Part shown: positions 13,875 to 21,700 of the stretch, piece after piece
Numbering within the stretch: position 1 is the stretch's first letter
How the letters are laid out: each line of letters begins with the position of its first letter
From: Symbiodinium natans
Taxonomy: Eukaryota > Sar > Dinophyceae > Suessiales > Symbiodiniaceae
DNA length: 64,000 bases
Direction of reading: 5' to 3'
Assembly: GCA_905221605.1 (NCBI GenBank)
Contig: CAJNDS010002413.1
Span: 1,010,641 to 1,074,640 of the forward strand
Notes under the pieces: model-generated
Told to the model about the DNA's origin: nothing
What the model saw: only the letters and a program-made list of their open reading frames with translations
The model's database searches: none
Position numbers and translations under genes: made by a program

Positions 13875-15216
13875 AACTTTAAAAAAAACACCACAAAAAA
13901 GCGGGTGACGCTGAAGAGTGGCGAAGGTCCGGGCCATCTACAGCATGGCCCCCAGGGTGCGGGGTTTTAGGGTTCTGGGTTTCAGGGTTTGGGGTTTAGG
14001 GTTTGGGATTTAGGGTTTGGGGTTTAGGGTTTAGGGTGATTCAGGTTGGGATGTGCCCCCTCATACTAGCAGTCCTTGATAGGGATTATAATCGGAGGTA
14101 CCATAATCCCTAATCGGAGGTACCATAATCCCTATTAAGGACTGTCAGTATAAGGGGGAACATCCCGAGGTTCAGGTTGTCAAAGGCCTAAGAAAAGTTG
14201 TATGGTGTTGTGTAGTTTCTCGCGCGGGTGCTGTAGCCAAAAGCCTCCTAACCTTTGAGACTTCCTCTGCTTAGGGTTTAGGGCTCAGGGTCAAGGGTCT
14301 GCAATGGTTTATATGCTTGATTCAGAAGCTCAAGGCCCATGCTTTGGTGGTGATCCCCTGAGCAGGTGCCGCCTATGCAGAACTGTAGGTGAAAATTCGG
14401 CCCCTTGATCCGAAAAAAAGCCCCGTAAACCCTCAACCCTAAGCCCTCAAACCGTGAACCCTCAACCCTGAAGCCTCAACCCTAAACCCTAAACCCTCAA
14501 CCCTTAGAGTGCTTCGAGCTTCTAGTTGTCAACTGTGGCATCTGTAGGTCCGAGGCTTGGAGCTAAATCCCAAACCCTCCACCCGAAACCCTAAAGGTTT
14601 GAGAGCCCGAAGCCCTAAACTATCCCAAACCTTAAACTCGGGGCTCAGGGTTTCGGGGGTTTAGGGTTTAGGGTTCCGGGTTTAGGGTTCCGGGTTTAGG
14701 GTTTTGGGTTTGGGGTTTAGGGTTTATAAAGCCCCCAGGGCTTCAAAAGGTTCAAGATGGGCTTTGCGAGTTTAGCGCAGGTTTCGGGGCCCGAGGGTGT
14801 CGGGGCAAGGTTCAGGTGTGTAAGCGTGTAGGGTTCAGGATTTTGGGTCTCGGGCCCTCTAGGGTTTGGGGTTAAGCTTTCTCTGTGCTGAAGTACTCAA
14901 CTCCTACGGTCGATCTCGCACTAACTGAACTTGGTTGAGGCGTAGCCGCAAGCCCGCAAGGTGTAGATTCAAGGGCTTTGCGCGAAAGTTGCCTCAACAA
15001 CTACTAGTTGCTTAAGAAGCCCCCAAGAAACACAAAATGATAATCCTCTTATGACCCTTATAGGGAAGAATATTATGTTGTGTTTGCGGTTCTTCAGCAA
15101 ACAGTAGACCCTAAACCCTAAACCCTAAACCGAACCCTAAACCCTAAACCCTAAACCCTAAACCCTAAACCCTAAACCCGAAACCCTGTAGACAAGGCTC
15201 CATCAAGATCGACTGA
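1290..15216 (+). CDS. TM9SF: TM9SF (nonaspanin/EMP70) family protein, 3' half, 12 exons, 5'-partial in window
   Basis: TM9SF proteins are nine-pass membrane proteins of the Golgi/endosome system that help sort and deliver membrane proteins. Proposed exons: 1290-1321, 2419-2457, 3122-3149, 3655-3728, 4843-4863, 6256-6300, 7364-7422, 8354-8439, 11525-11556, 12693-12765, 13927-13942, 15197-15216. They sum to 525 nt, exactly 175 codons with the stop, with no internal stop. In order they give P-V-R-T-N-Q-I-P-R-Q-I-P, L-P-F-G-A-V-F-T-E-L-F-F, T-C-A-E-I, Y-F-Q-L-T-S-E-D-Y-N-W-W-W, Y-V-F-L-Y, L-Y-F-G-Y, and the C-terminal V-R-A-I-Y-S-S-I-K-I-D. These are family hallmarks with near-family spacing. Acceptors are AG|G in all but one case; donors are GC, GT and GA. 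Introns of 0.5 to 3.1 kb are filled with telomere-like repeats. The N-terminal lumenal domain lies outside the window. The family call is firm; some junctions are inferred. Confidence 0.9.
2281..2341 (+). repeat. (TTTAGGG)n tract
   Basis: About eight near-perfect heptamers inside a TM9SF intron. The repeat carries AG|G in every unit. Confidence 0.95.
2419..2457 (+). CDS. TM9SF: TM9SF exon b
   Basis: Follows ctgcag|g. It reads I-P-R-Q-I-P-V-Q-N-W-F-M-R, equivalent to the I-P-R-Q-I-P-E-Q-x-W-Y-M loop of the family. A GC donor follows at 2458. A GT donor at 2466 is an alternative, but it would put one extra residue before the next membrane segment. Confidence 0.85.
3122..3149 (+). CDS. TM9SF: TM9SF exon c (micro-exon)
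   Basis: A 28-bp exon after AG at 3120-3121. It reads P-A-I-T-I-A-V-G-G and leads directly into V-L-P-F-G of the next exon, giving the family spacing between W-Y-M and G-G-x-L-P-F-G. The donor is GC. Confidence 0.65.
3655..3728 (+). CDS. TM9SF: TM9SF exon d
   Basis: Reads V-L-P-F-G-A-V-F-T-E-L-F-F-I-M then W-E-G-S-F-H. This is the strongly conserved L-P-F-G-A-V-F-I-E-L-F-F-I membrane segment of TM9SF. Acceptor caag|g; the proposed donor is GA at 3729, giving phase 2. Confidence 0.9.
4414..4782 (+). CDS. Unrecognised 122-codon ORF inside a TM9SF intron
   Basis: A 122-codon ATG-initiated ORF in the intron between TM9SF exons d and e. It starts with a hydrophobic stretch (L-A-F-L-L-S-L-P-L-V-F-Y) that resembles a signal peptide. 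A polar region follows, with G-T-Y-F-V-Y-M and S-L-P-V-G-D-P-E-P. The unique part runs about 4371-4762 and is bounded on both sides by telomere-like heptamers; the last residues are translated repeat. Base composition looks coding and unlike the surrounding repeat. I do not recognise the family. It may be a captured exon, a nested gene fragment or an inserted cDNA piece. Confidence 0.35.
   Translation: MLRANLAFLLSLPLVFYMKVAGQSRLMNVSDGVPSGTYFVYMLDSIVKDLQLEFLSLPVGDPEPLSSVGGDDSDLFLAVVPWNPDQIDAFSCYARSATEDSLLKRELVSSTAWPHLGLGTRV
4843..4863 (+). CDS. TM9SF: TM9SF exon e (micro-exon, tentative ends)
   Basis: Reads L-L-G-F-L-A-L. Joined to the previous exon it gives W-x3-F-x4-G-F-L with the exact family spacing. 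The acceptor is AG|T, unlike the AG|G of the other exons. The donor is GT at 4864, or GC at 4870, which would add two residues. This is the least certain exon apart from its content. Confidence 0.5.
5105..5230. mobile_element. Fold-back mini-element, family E
   Basis: Contains GGGTTCTGATGCATGGCCC, a TATATAGGG-rich centre and GGGCCCATGCTAAGGGACCA. Same family as 28955-29098. It lies in the TM9SF intron between exons e and f. Confidence 0.7.
5886..5998 (-). repeat. (CCCTAAA)n tract
   Basis: About sixteen uninterrupted CCCTAAA units within the TM9SF intron between exons e and f. Confidence 0.97.
6256..6300 (+). CDS. TM9SF: TM9SF exon f
   Basis: Reads L-V-I-L-L-I-T-C-A-E-I-A-M-A-L. T-C-A-E-I is a TM9SF signature in the membrane segment just before Y-F-Q-L. 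Acceptor gtcag|g, donor GC at 6301, phase 2. Confidence 0.88.
7364..7422 (+). CDS. TM9SF: TM9SF exon g
   Basis: Reads T-Y-F-Q-L-T-S-E-D-Y-N-W-W-W-R-A-F-L-S. The Y-F-Q-L-x-S-E-D-Y-x-W-W-W-R motif is diagnostic for TM9SF. Acceptor gccgag|g, donor GT at 7423, phase 1, and the split codon is completed by GC of the next exon. Confidence 0.95.
8354..8439 (+). CDS. TM9SF: TM9SF exon h (3' end uncertain)
   Basis: Reads A-S-S-G-A-Y-V-F-L-Y-A-I-I-Y-F-G-N-R-L, matching S-G-S-S-A-L-Y-x-F-L-Y-S-x-x-Y-F directly after the W-W-W-R motif. Acceptor ctag|g. The proposed GA donor at 8440 keeps frame with the next exon but leaves this loop several residues longer than usual, so the 3' end or a missing micro-exon is open. 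Confidence 0.9.
9410..10100. repeat. Tandem repeat, ~256-bp unit, about 2.7 copies
   Basis: The block around 9641-9664 (agatgattccataggcgaat) recurs at 9897-9920, a 256-bp period. Units lie at roughly 9420-9664 (diverged), 9665-9920 and 9921-10100 (truncated). Each holds the same gggggcccgctataatg and ggcataagctttctcgag landmarks. The minus-strand ORFs here are shadows of the repeat. It lies in the 3.1-kb TM9SF intron between exons h and i. Confidence 0.9.
10205..10302. mobile_element. Family A fold-back element, partial
   Basis: Contains ACTTATGAACCCATG and ends AAGTACCATGAACCTCCAAG, the family A right end. Confidence 0.6.
11525..11556 (+). CDS. TM9SF: TM9SF exon i
   Basis: Reads E-K-T-V-S-T-M-L-Y-F-G. 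L-Y-F-G-Y is the conserved start of the last membrane segment. Acceptor ggcag|g, canonical GT donor at 11557. The Y comes from the next exon. Confidence 0.85.
11673..11777. mobile_element. Fold-back mini-element, family B copy
   Basis: Ends resemble TTGGGATGTTCCCCC and its inverse. Inner arms (CAATAGTGATTATA and CAATCACTATTAAGG) are complementary, giving a near full-length hairpin. Related copies lie at 14046-14167, 28289-28392, 29715-29809 and 63082-63172, with a fragment at 12255-12300. Confidence 0.75.
11831..11934. mobile_element. Fold-back mini-element, family C
   Basis: Shares long stretches with 60631-60728, including TAGCTGAATGA, TATAATCCCCTAT and CTTATGAACTCAGCAACTAA. The arms TTACACTTTTTGG and GTACACTTTTGGGG repeat around a short centre, and the outer arms pair imperfectly. 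Confidence 0.7.
12693..12765 (+). CDS. TM9SF: TM9SF exon j
   Basis: Reads Y-M-F-I-I-A-T-L-I-S-L-M-T-G-A-T-G then L-L-S-S-F-A-F. T-G-x-x-G-F/L is the family motif of the last membrane segment. Acceptor ctcgag|g, donor GC at 12766, phase 0. Its length matches the family without gaps. Confidence 0.9.
13721..13876. repeat. C/T-only tract followed by poly-A
   Basis: About 145 bases of C with sparse T and a few CG steps, then a run of A (13865-13876). It lies in the TM9SF intron just upstream of the 16-bp exon. Long proline- or glycine-rich ORFs in all frames are artefacts of this tract. It would act as an extreme polypyrimidine stretch upstream of the acceptor at 13925-13926. Confidence 0.95.
13927..13942 (+). 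CDS. TM9SF: TM9SF exon k (16-bp micro-exon)
   Basis: Only 16 bp: V-R-A-I-Y plus one base. It matches V-R-K-I-Y next to the TM9SF C-terminus. Acceptor gcgaag|g, donor GC at 13943. It sits about 50 bp downstream of a long C/T tract. Confidence 0.75.
14046..14167. mobile_element. Fold-back mini-element, family B copy
   Basis: Terminal TTGGGATG and CATCCCGA with complementary inner arms (CCTTGATAGGGATTATA and ATAATCCCTATTAAGG). An internal 17-bp piece (aatcggaggtaccataa region) is duplicated. It lies inside the TM9SF intron between exons k and l. Confidence 0.8.
14998..15108. mobile_element. Fold-back mini-element, family D
   Basis: Ends CTACTAGTTGCTTAAGAA and GTTCTTCAGCAAACAGTAG are inverted. 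Relatives lie at 59276-59392 and 39066-39186. It sits just upstream of the terminal TM9SF exon. Confidence 0.7.
15197..15216 (+). CDS. TM9SF: TM9SF terminal exon with stop
   Basis: Reads S-S-I-K-I-D then TGA (the first S completed from the previous exon). The family C-terminus is S-S-V/I-K-I-D, a Golgi-retention-type tail. Acceptor acaag|g. This fixes the 3' end of the coding region; 15217-15300 may be 3' UTR. Confidence 0.85.
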
Positions 15217-16847
15217 GCGTGCAGCGCCCCGCCCCTCTGGGGGACATGTGGCTGCATGGCTCGGGGGCACCGGGATTGGCAAGGCCGGTTGAGGATGTAG
15301 TTGGGGTTTAGGGTTTAGGGTTTAGGGTTTAGGGTTTAGGGTTTAGGGTTTAGGGTTTAGGGTTTAGGGTTTAGGTTTAGGGCTGTTCAGACCCTTAACC
15401 CTTATGGGGGTTTCCGAATTCAGGGGGTACCTTGTTGGGGCCCTTTTAGCAGGGAATCCTACTAAAGGGGGCCAATTTAGGGGTCCCTATTTTCGTAGAC
15501 CCCCCTTATAAACCCTAAGCCCTTTGATTTAAGGGGTTTAGGATTTGGCACCAACAGGGTGAAGGCATGAATTGTCAAGGGGTCTGGCGATTCTAAGTTT
15601 CAGGGTGCAAGCCTATAAGCCCCTATGCACCCTATAAAACCCTGTGTGCCATGGACCTTCACGTATAATGTGGGAATCATGGGTTTTTTTACTTGCAGAG
15701 GCAGAGAAATCAAACAAACTAAGCCCAACCCCAAACTCAAAGTAAACAACAAGTCCTGTCCGCACCAAGCCCTTAGACGCAAACCCTGACCAAAGGAGAA
15801 CAGTTCTGCCCCCACAAAAACCCTTAAACAAAAGTTCAGGCCAAAAGCAAAACAGAAACAAACGCTGCCCTCACAAACACTTTCAAACCAACACCCAAAC
15901 CCAAAGCAAGCACAATTGGTTCTGCCTAAGCCCGAAGTCTTAAGGCTTGAAAGCCCGTGGCCTTAGGCCCTAAGCCGACCAACGTCTTACAACGCAGACC
16001 CTACCACCCGAGACCCTTCAAACCTTACTAAGCCTCAAAGCCCTGATGCCTAAGCCCTCGAACCCAAATTCGGTCCTGAGGAAGGCTGCCTTTTGGGTTC
16101 AATTCTGCAAAGCAAACCCTAAGCCCCTAGCCCTAAGCCCCAAGCCCTAGCCCTAAACCCTAAACCCTAAACCCTAAACCCTAAACCCTAAAAGTATGCG
16201 ATGCTTGTCACGGATCTAAGGGGAGCGTAGCAAGCTTCAGCGGCGGTTCTTGGCTTGAGGCCGTCTTGGGTTGAGGGTTTAGGGTTTAGGGTTTAGGGTT
16301 TAGGGTTCAGGGTTTAGGGTTTAGGGTTTAGGGTTTAGGGTTCAGGGTTTAGGGTTTAGGGTTTAGGGTTTAGGGTTTGTTCCCAACGCTACACCCCATG
16401 GGATTTCAGAGGAGACCCGCACCCCTTAAACCCTAAAGACTCGTGCAGCTTAGAGCCACAGCGTCGGGCGCAGCTCGCTCTAAAACAGGGTGAGGCTGCC
16501 ACGTAGAGAATCAGTCGCCTCCCAGAGACATGAAAGGCCGACCAACCCTAAACTCAACCCAAAGCCTTGTAAGCCCTAAACGCAGGGGATTCGGACTCGT
16601 ACCCCTAAGGTTGTTCCCCTAAAGGTTCCCCTAACATACTTCTCATGTGGCCCTGATATTTCCTTAGAGGGTCTTTACAAAAACCGTAAACCCTAAACCC
16701 TAGACCCTAAACCCTAAACCCTAGCCCCTGAGCCCCAACCCCTTTCAACCGTCAACCGATGCCGAAAAGAAGCACGGGCTGAGCCGAGGTAGTACATCAG
16801 CGCTGACAAACATGTGTACAGTCATGATCATAAGGGAACATATGACC

Positions 16848-16970
16848 CTAAACCCCTAAACCCCTAAACCCCTAAACCCCTAAACCCCTAAACCCCTAAA
16901 CCCCTAAACCCCTAAACCCCTAAACCCCTAAACCCCTAAACCCCTAAACCCTAAACCCCTAAACCCCAAA
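16848..16970. repeat. Octamer variant array (CCCCTAAA)n
   Basis: About fourteen units of an 8-bp variant with an extra C replace the usual heptamer. The change of period is sharp at both ends. Confidence 0.95.
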
Positions 16971-17600
16971 CCCTGAGGGTTAAGTCCTAAACCCTAAACC
17001 CTAAGCCCTGAACACGAAACCCTAAACTCTACTCTAATGCTTCTAGGTGGCAGCTGGTCGTGCACGCAGTGGGGGTGGCTCTCTGCGTAGATGGGGATTC
17101 CCGGGTTATGGTGCGTGTCCCACGCGGTTTAGGGTTGATCAAGCAGGTCTAGGGTAACCCAGGAGCAGGAGATTGGGGGGCAAACAGGAGATAGGGTTTA
17201 GGGTTTGGGGTTTGGGGATTATAGGGTTCAGGGTTCAGGACTCAGGGTTCAGGGTTCAGGGTTTAGGGTTTAGGGTTTAGGGTTCAAGGGCAAGTCGTCA
17301 AGCCGGCATACGACCTGCGCAACTCGGCGCTCGAATGCCCCCCATGAGCGTATAGTCAAAACACGGGGCGCGGGTGTGGAGGCCAAGCCATGGGCTGAGG
17401 GACTATTCGGGGGGATTTAGGGTTTAGGGTTTGGGGTTTATGGTTTGGGGTTTAGGGTTTAGGGTTTAGGGTTTAGGGTTTAGGGTTCAGGGGCTAGGTT
17501 GATTGGGGCTTGGGGACTGCGCAAAAGGTTTTGAGCCAACTGCTGAAGCTCCCTAGTTCGTGGAGAATCCTCAGCCCTCAGCCTTAAAAACCATTAGGAG

Positions 17601-17731
17601 GTTGTGTGTCTGTGTGTGTGTTTAGGGTTTAGGGTTTAGGGTTTAGGGTTTAGGGTTTAGGGTTTAGGGTTTAGGGTTTAGGGTTTAGGGTTTAGGGTTT
17701 GGGGTTTAGGGTTTAGGGTGTGTGTGTGTGT
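17601..17731. repeat. (GT)n - (TTTAGGG)n - (GT)n sandwich
   Basis: A GT microsatellite (17601-17620) is followed by about fourteen telomere-like units (17621-17718) and then resumes as GT (17719-17731). This looks like telomere repeat inserted into a dinucleotide tract. Confidence 0.95.
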
Positions 17732-18249
17732 TCTCTCCGATAAGTGTGTGTTTTTTGCAGGGAAGGGGGGCGGGGGTTTGGCTCATTGAGGTTCAGGAGC
17801 CCTCAGTCCCTGCATTTTCCTCAGATGCACTTGAATTCAGGGTCTTTTGGGGATTAGGCTTTAAGGCGTCTAGGGCTTGTGGTCCTAAACCCTGAACCCT
17901 AAACCCTAAACCCTAAACCCTAATCATTTTAGGAGTTTAGGGTTTTAGGGGGCTGTTTGGAGCCAGGTCCGGCGCTTTCTGTGTTTGTGTAGGGTTTAGG
18001 GCTTAGGGTTTAGGGTTTAGGGTTTCGGGTTTCGGGTTCAGGGTTTAGGGTTTTGGTTTTCGGGTTTAGGGCTTTGGGCTTGGGGCTGAGGGCTTAGGGC
18101 TTAGGGTTTCGGGTTCGGCTGGCGCACGGCATTTGGGCTTGTAAGGTTTCGGAGTCTCTAGACTGCTTGGGGTCATCAGATGCCCTTGTTTGCATTTTTT
18201 CCAGGTTTCGGAGGGTTAGGGTTTACGGTTTAGGGTTTAGGGTGTTCTT

Positions 18250-18384
18250 GGAGGTTCATGGTACTGAGTAAACCAGTTGTAGCTGCACTTATAACCCAGT
18301 TATGACCTTATTGGGGCACTTGCGGGGCTTATAAGTGGGTCATAAGTCTAGCTTCAACTGGGTTCTTGAGTTCCATGAACCTCC
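18250..18384. mobile_element. Fold-back mini-element, family A (best copy)
   Basis: Ends are GGAGGTTCATGG and CCATGAACCTCC. Almost the whole 135 bp is a hairpin: the left arm (ACCAGTTGTAGCTGCACTTA) is the near reverse complement of the right arm. Partial copies with the same end lie near 8230-8340, 9369-9410, 10205-10302, 20160-20240, 25579-25906, 39670-39735 and 58710-58800. No protein is encoded. Confidence 0.85.
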
Positions 18385-20159
18385 GGTCGGGTTAGGGTTT
18401 AGGGTTTAGGGTTTAGGGTGTAGGGTGTAGGGTGTAGGGTGTAGGGTTTAGGGAGTTCTGAAGTGTTGGGCGTGCTCCTCGAATCGTAGGGAAAGGCCCA
18501 CCGGGGAACAGCGTCGCATCTGGAACCATTTGACCTTTCCGCCGCACTTTCTTGCTGCACGGAGCCCTAAACCCTAAACCCTACATCCTAAACCCTCAAC
18601 CCTGAACCCGAATCCCGAAACGCAACAAACGCCCTACCATTTTTGGAGATCATCCTCCGCCTAGTCACAGGTTGGGCTGAGGGCCTTCGGTGTGTTTAAG
18701 GGCTCAGGGTTCCAGGGCCCTGAATTCCGCCCCCCCCCCCCCCAGATACAAGAGACAGAGACTGCCGCGAAACTCGCGGTTGCTCCCGCCTCTCGCGGTG
18801 ATGGCCGCCAGGGGACTGCAGCTACTTGTCCTTAGGGTTTACGGTTTAGGGACGTTGAAATGGGCCCTACAAACCCTACACCCTAAACCCTAAGCTTCAT
18901 ATGCGCTTCAGGAGTGGAGAATGGATCCCCCAGCCCTCAAGACCCCCGAATCCTGTAACGAAATTAAACCCTGACCTAAGCCTCTTGGCACCCTTTGTGA
19001 TCAGGGTTCAGGATGTAGGGTTTAGGGTTTAGGGTGTGGTGTTTTTTGGTTCTAGGTTCCCTCAACCCCCAGAAGCCTGCCCTGATTTGAATATGGTTAC
19101 TTGGGCTACCAAGCCCTTTTAACCCCAATCTCGTCACGGTGCCTCAACCTGTTTTCACTACACCGTTAAATCTTTAAGCCTTAAGTCTTGAAGCCAAACC
19201 CAGGTATACGGCTGCTGCCTAGACGAAACCCTGAGGGCCCCGAGTATTTGTGCCCAAGATCTAAACAACAACAAAAAGGGCACACCCTTCCCCCTCCCCC
19301 AAGCAAGCCCTAAACCCTAAAAGCCTAAACCCTAAACCCTAAATCCTAACCGCCAAACTCTAGACCCCAAACCCTAAGCCCTAAACCCTAAAAGCCTTAA
19401 ACCTAAACCCTAACCCCTAAAACCCCTAACCTTTAACCCCTAAACCCTAAACCCTAAACCCTAAACCCTAAACCCTAAACCCTAAACCCTAAACCCTAAA
19501 CCCTAAACCCTAAACGCGAGCTGCAGGTTGCGATATCCAACTGCTCTCGATCTGCCCTCCTCGGAACCCACAGGCGCACCGGGGCGGTTTGTTTCGGGTT
19601 TAGGGTTTAGGGTTTAGGGTTTAGGGTTTAGGGTTTAGGGTTTAGGGTTTAGGGTTTAGGGTTTAGGGTTTAGGGTTTAGGGTTTAGGGTTTAGGGTTTA
19701 GGGCGACTATGGAGCCGAGCTAGTTCGACAAGTGAGGGTCCCTGCTTCGGTCCTACATAAAGGGACCCCTAAGCCCCAAACTTTTGGGTTTAGGGTTTAG
19801 GGTTTAGGGTTTAGGGTTTGTAGTTCAAGAGCTTGGGCCCTTAATTGGGGAGCCCCTGTCCGCCCCTTACAGCCAACAAAAGCCAAGAGCCCACACCTCT
19901 GAAGCCTTGAAAGAAGAGCCGCAGATTACGGGACCGTGTGTAACCACCCTAAACCCTAAACCCTAAACCTTAAACCCTAAACCCTAAACCCTAAACCCTA
20001 AGGGCAGTTACACCCTTAGATACCGGTCCGTGAGCCCTAAACTCTGAAGCCTTTAACAAAAATAAACAAAGAGGGTTTAGGGTTTAGGGTTTAGGGTTTA
20101 GGGTTTAGGGTTTAGGGTTTAGGGTTTAGGGTTTAGGGTTTAGGGTTGCAGGACCATAC

Positions 20160-20240
20160 TTGGAGGTTCATGATAGCACTTATAACCCCATAGTAACTGT
20201 CTAGCTGTACTTCATAACCCACTAAAAAGCCCCTTAAAAG
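20160..20240. mobile_element. Family A fold-back element, left half
   Basis: Starts ACTTGGAGGTTCATGA, then CACTTATAACCCCA, matching the left arm of the copy at 18250. The right arm is absent. Confidence 0.6.
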
Positions 20241-21461
20241 CGATCGTTTTTGTTGGCGTTCTTAAGCAAAAAGTCTTAATGCATTCGTGAAGTTCCACGC
20301 CTCTCGCGTTTTGACGCGCTCTCACCCGTGCGGATTCCGGCGTTCAAGCCGCAAACTGCTTATGCGCATTTTGCGAGGCGTCTATCGCCCAAACCGTGGG
20401 TTCAAACCCTAAAACCCAAACCCCGAACCCTAAACCCCAAACCCCAAACCACAAACCACAAACCCTAAACCCCAAACCCCAGTTCCTAAACCCTAAACCC
20501 TAAACCCCAAACCCTAAACCCTAAACCCTAAACCCCAAACGGCACTAATTGTTCCGCTGTTGGGCTCTTGGATGGGCTCGCTTCGTTCGTGCGTTCTACG
20601 GACGGCTCTTTGAAGGGGTTTAGGGTTTAGGGTTTAGGGTTTAGGGTTTAGGGTTTAGGGTTTAGGGTTTAGGGTTTAGGGTTTAGGGTGGAAAGTGTTT
20701 AGGGTTAAGAGTTTAAAGTTTAGGGTTTAGCGTGTATTGGGTTTAGGGTTTAGGATGTATAGAGTTTAGAGTTTAGGGTTTAGGGTCTGTAGGGATTAAG
20801 GGTTTAGGATGTATAGGGTTTGGGGTTTAGAGTTTCGGGTTTGGGGTTTAGGGTTTGGGTTTCAGGGTTTGGGGTTTAGGGTTGGGGTGTAGGGTTTGGG
20901 GTTTAGAGTTTAAGGTTTAGGATTTAGGGTTTGGGGTTCACAAGCTTCGGATGACCCTGACCCCTAAACCCTAAAACCTAAACGCTAAGCCCTAAACCGC
21001 ATTTAGGGTAGCCTTCGCCAAAGTTGACCCAGGAGTCTCGTTTGCTTGTGGCGCGTGTGCTTTCCAGGTGGAAGTTTAGGGACTACTTAGGCATTTAGAG
21101 ACTATAGGGGTTTAGGGTTTAGGGTTTGGGAGGTTTTGTAGGGTTATATGGGGTTTCCGAAATTCGGGTAATTACCTCCCATTCAGGGGAATGCGATTAA
21201 GGCTCCCTTCTTTAGGGGTCTTAGACCAAAACCCAAAAAAAAGGGGAAAAAGGGCCTACTCTGGGTCCTAGTAGCCCTAAACCCTATCCCGTATACCCTA
21301 CACCCAAAACCCGAAACCCTAAACCCGAAGCCCTAAACCCGAAGCCCTAAACCCGAAACCCTAAATTTAAGAGCCTCCGGCTCAAGCCGCCGACCCCGCT
21401 GGAGCATAGTTGAGACCCGCTCGCATGGAAGATCATCCCCGGCAGAGTTCTGTGAATCGTT

Positions 21462-21700
21462 TGGGGGGGGGTTGGGGGTAGCACCAGGACAAGCTCAAGC
21501 CAAAAAGACAGGTGGGTGGGGGTGGGGGGGGAGGGGGTGGGGGTTGGGGGGGGGGGGTTTGGGGGGGGGGGGGTGGGGGCCGGGGGCGGTTGGGGGGGGG
21601 GGGGGGGTGGGGGGGGGGGTGGGGGGGTGGGGGGGGTGTGGGGGGGGGGGGGGGGGGGGGGGCGGGTGGGGGGGGGGCGGTGGGGGGGGTGGAGGCGGGA
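21462..21700. repeat. G-rich tract
   Basis: Over 200 bases made almost only of G with scattered T, C and A. The glycine-rich and proline-rich ORFs on both strands come from this tract and are not genes. Strong quadruplex potential. Confidence 0.95.

Larger units (their letters stand above)
15217..18100. other. Telomere-like mosaic with unassigned islands
   Basis: Telomere-like tracts at 15303-15375, 16145-16190, 16272-16380 and 17414-17490 separate islands of 60-150 bp. The most coding-like island is 17049-17130 (W-Q-L-V-V-H-A-V-G-V-A-L-C in one frame after tctag|g). The island at 17290-17345 reads V-K-P-A-Y-D-L-R-N-S-A-L-E. Other frames are also open over such short spans, so I name no gene. 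The ORFs at 15600-15861 have no recognisable domain. Confidence 0.5.
18100..21460. other. Telomere-like mosaic with unassigned islands
   Basis: Long tracts lie at 19436-19516, 19598-19703, 20071-20147 and 20616-20690. The island 18105-18152 reads F-G-F-G-W-R-T-A-F-G-L before a GTAAG donor; it is reminiscent of a transporter helix but too short to name. Further islands lie at 18487-18560, 19514-19570 and 20285-20395 and are open in one or more frames. No gene is called. Confidence 0.45.

Noticed and set aside
13453-13970. Overlapping poly-Gly and poly-Pro ORFs on both strands
   Set aside because: Produced by the C/T tract; every frame is open for compositional reasons.
15240-15290. Walker A-like G-x-x-G-I-G-K motif
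   Set aside because: A chance short reading just after the TM9SF stop; no supporting NTPase motifs nearby.
18105-18152. Major-facilitator transporter helix (G-W-R-x-A-F-G-L)
   Set aside because: Too short, and no second transporter exon could be joined to it.
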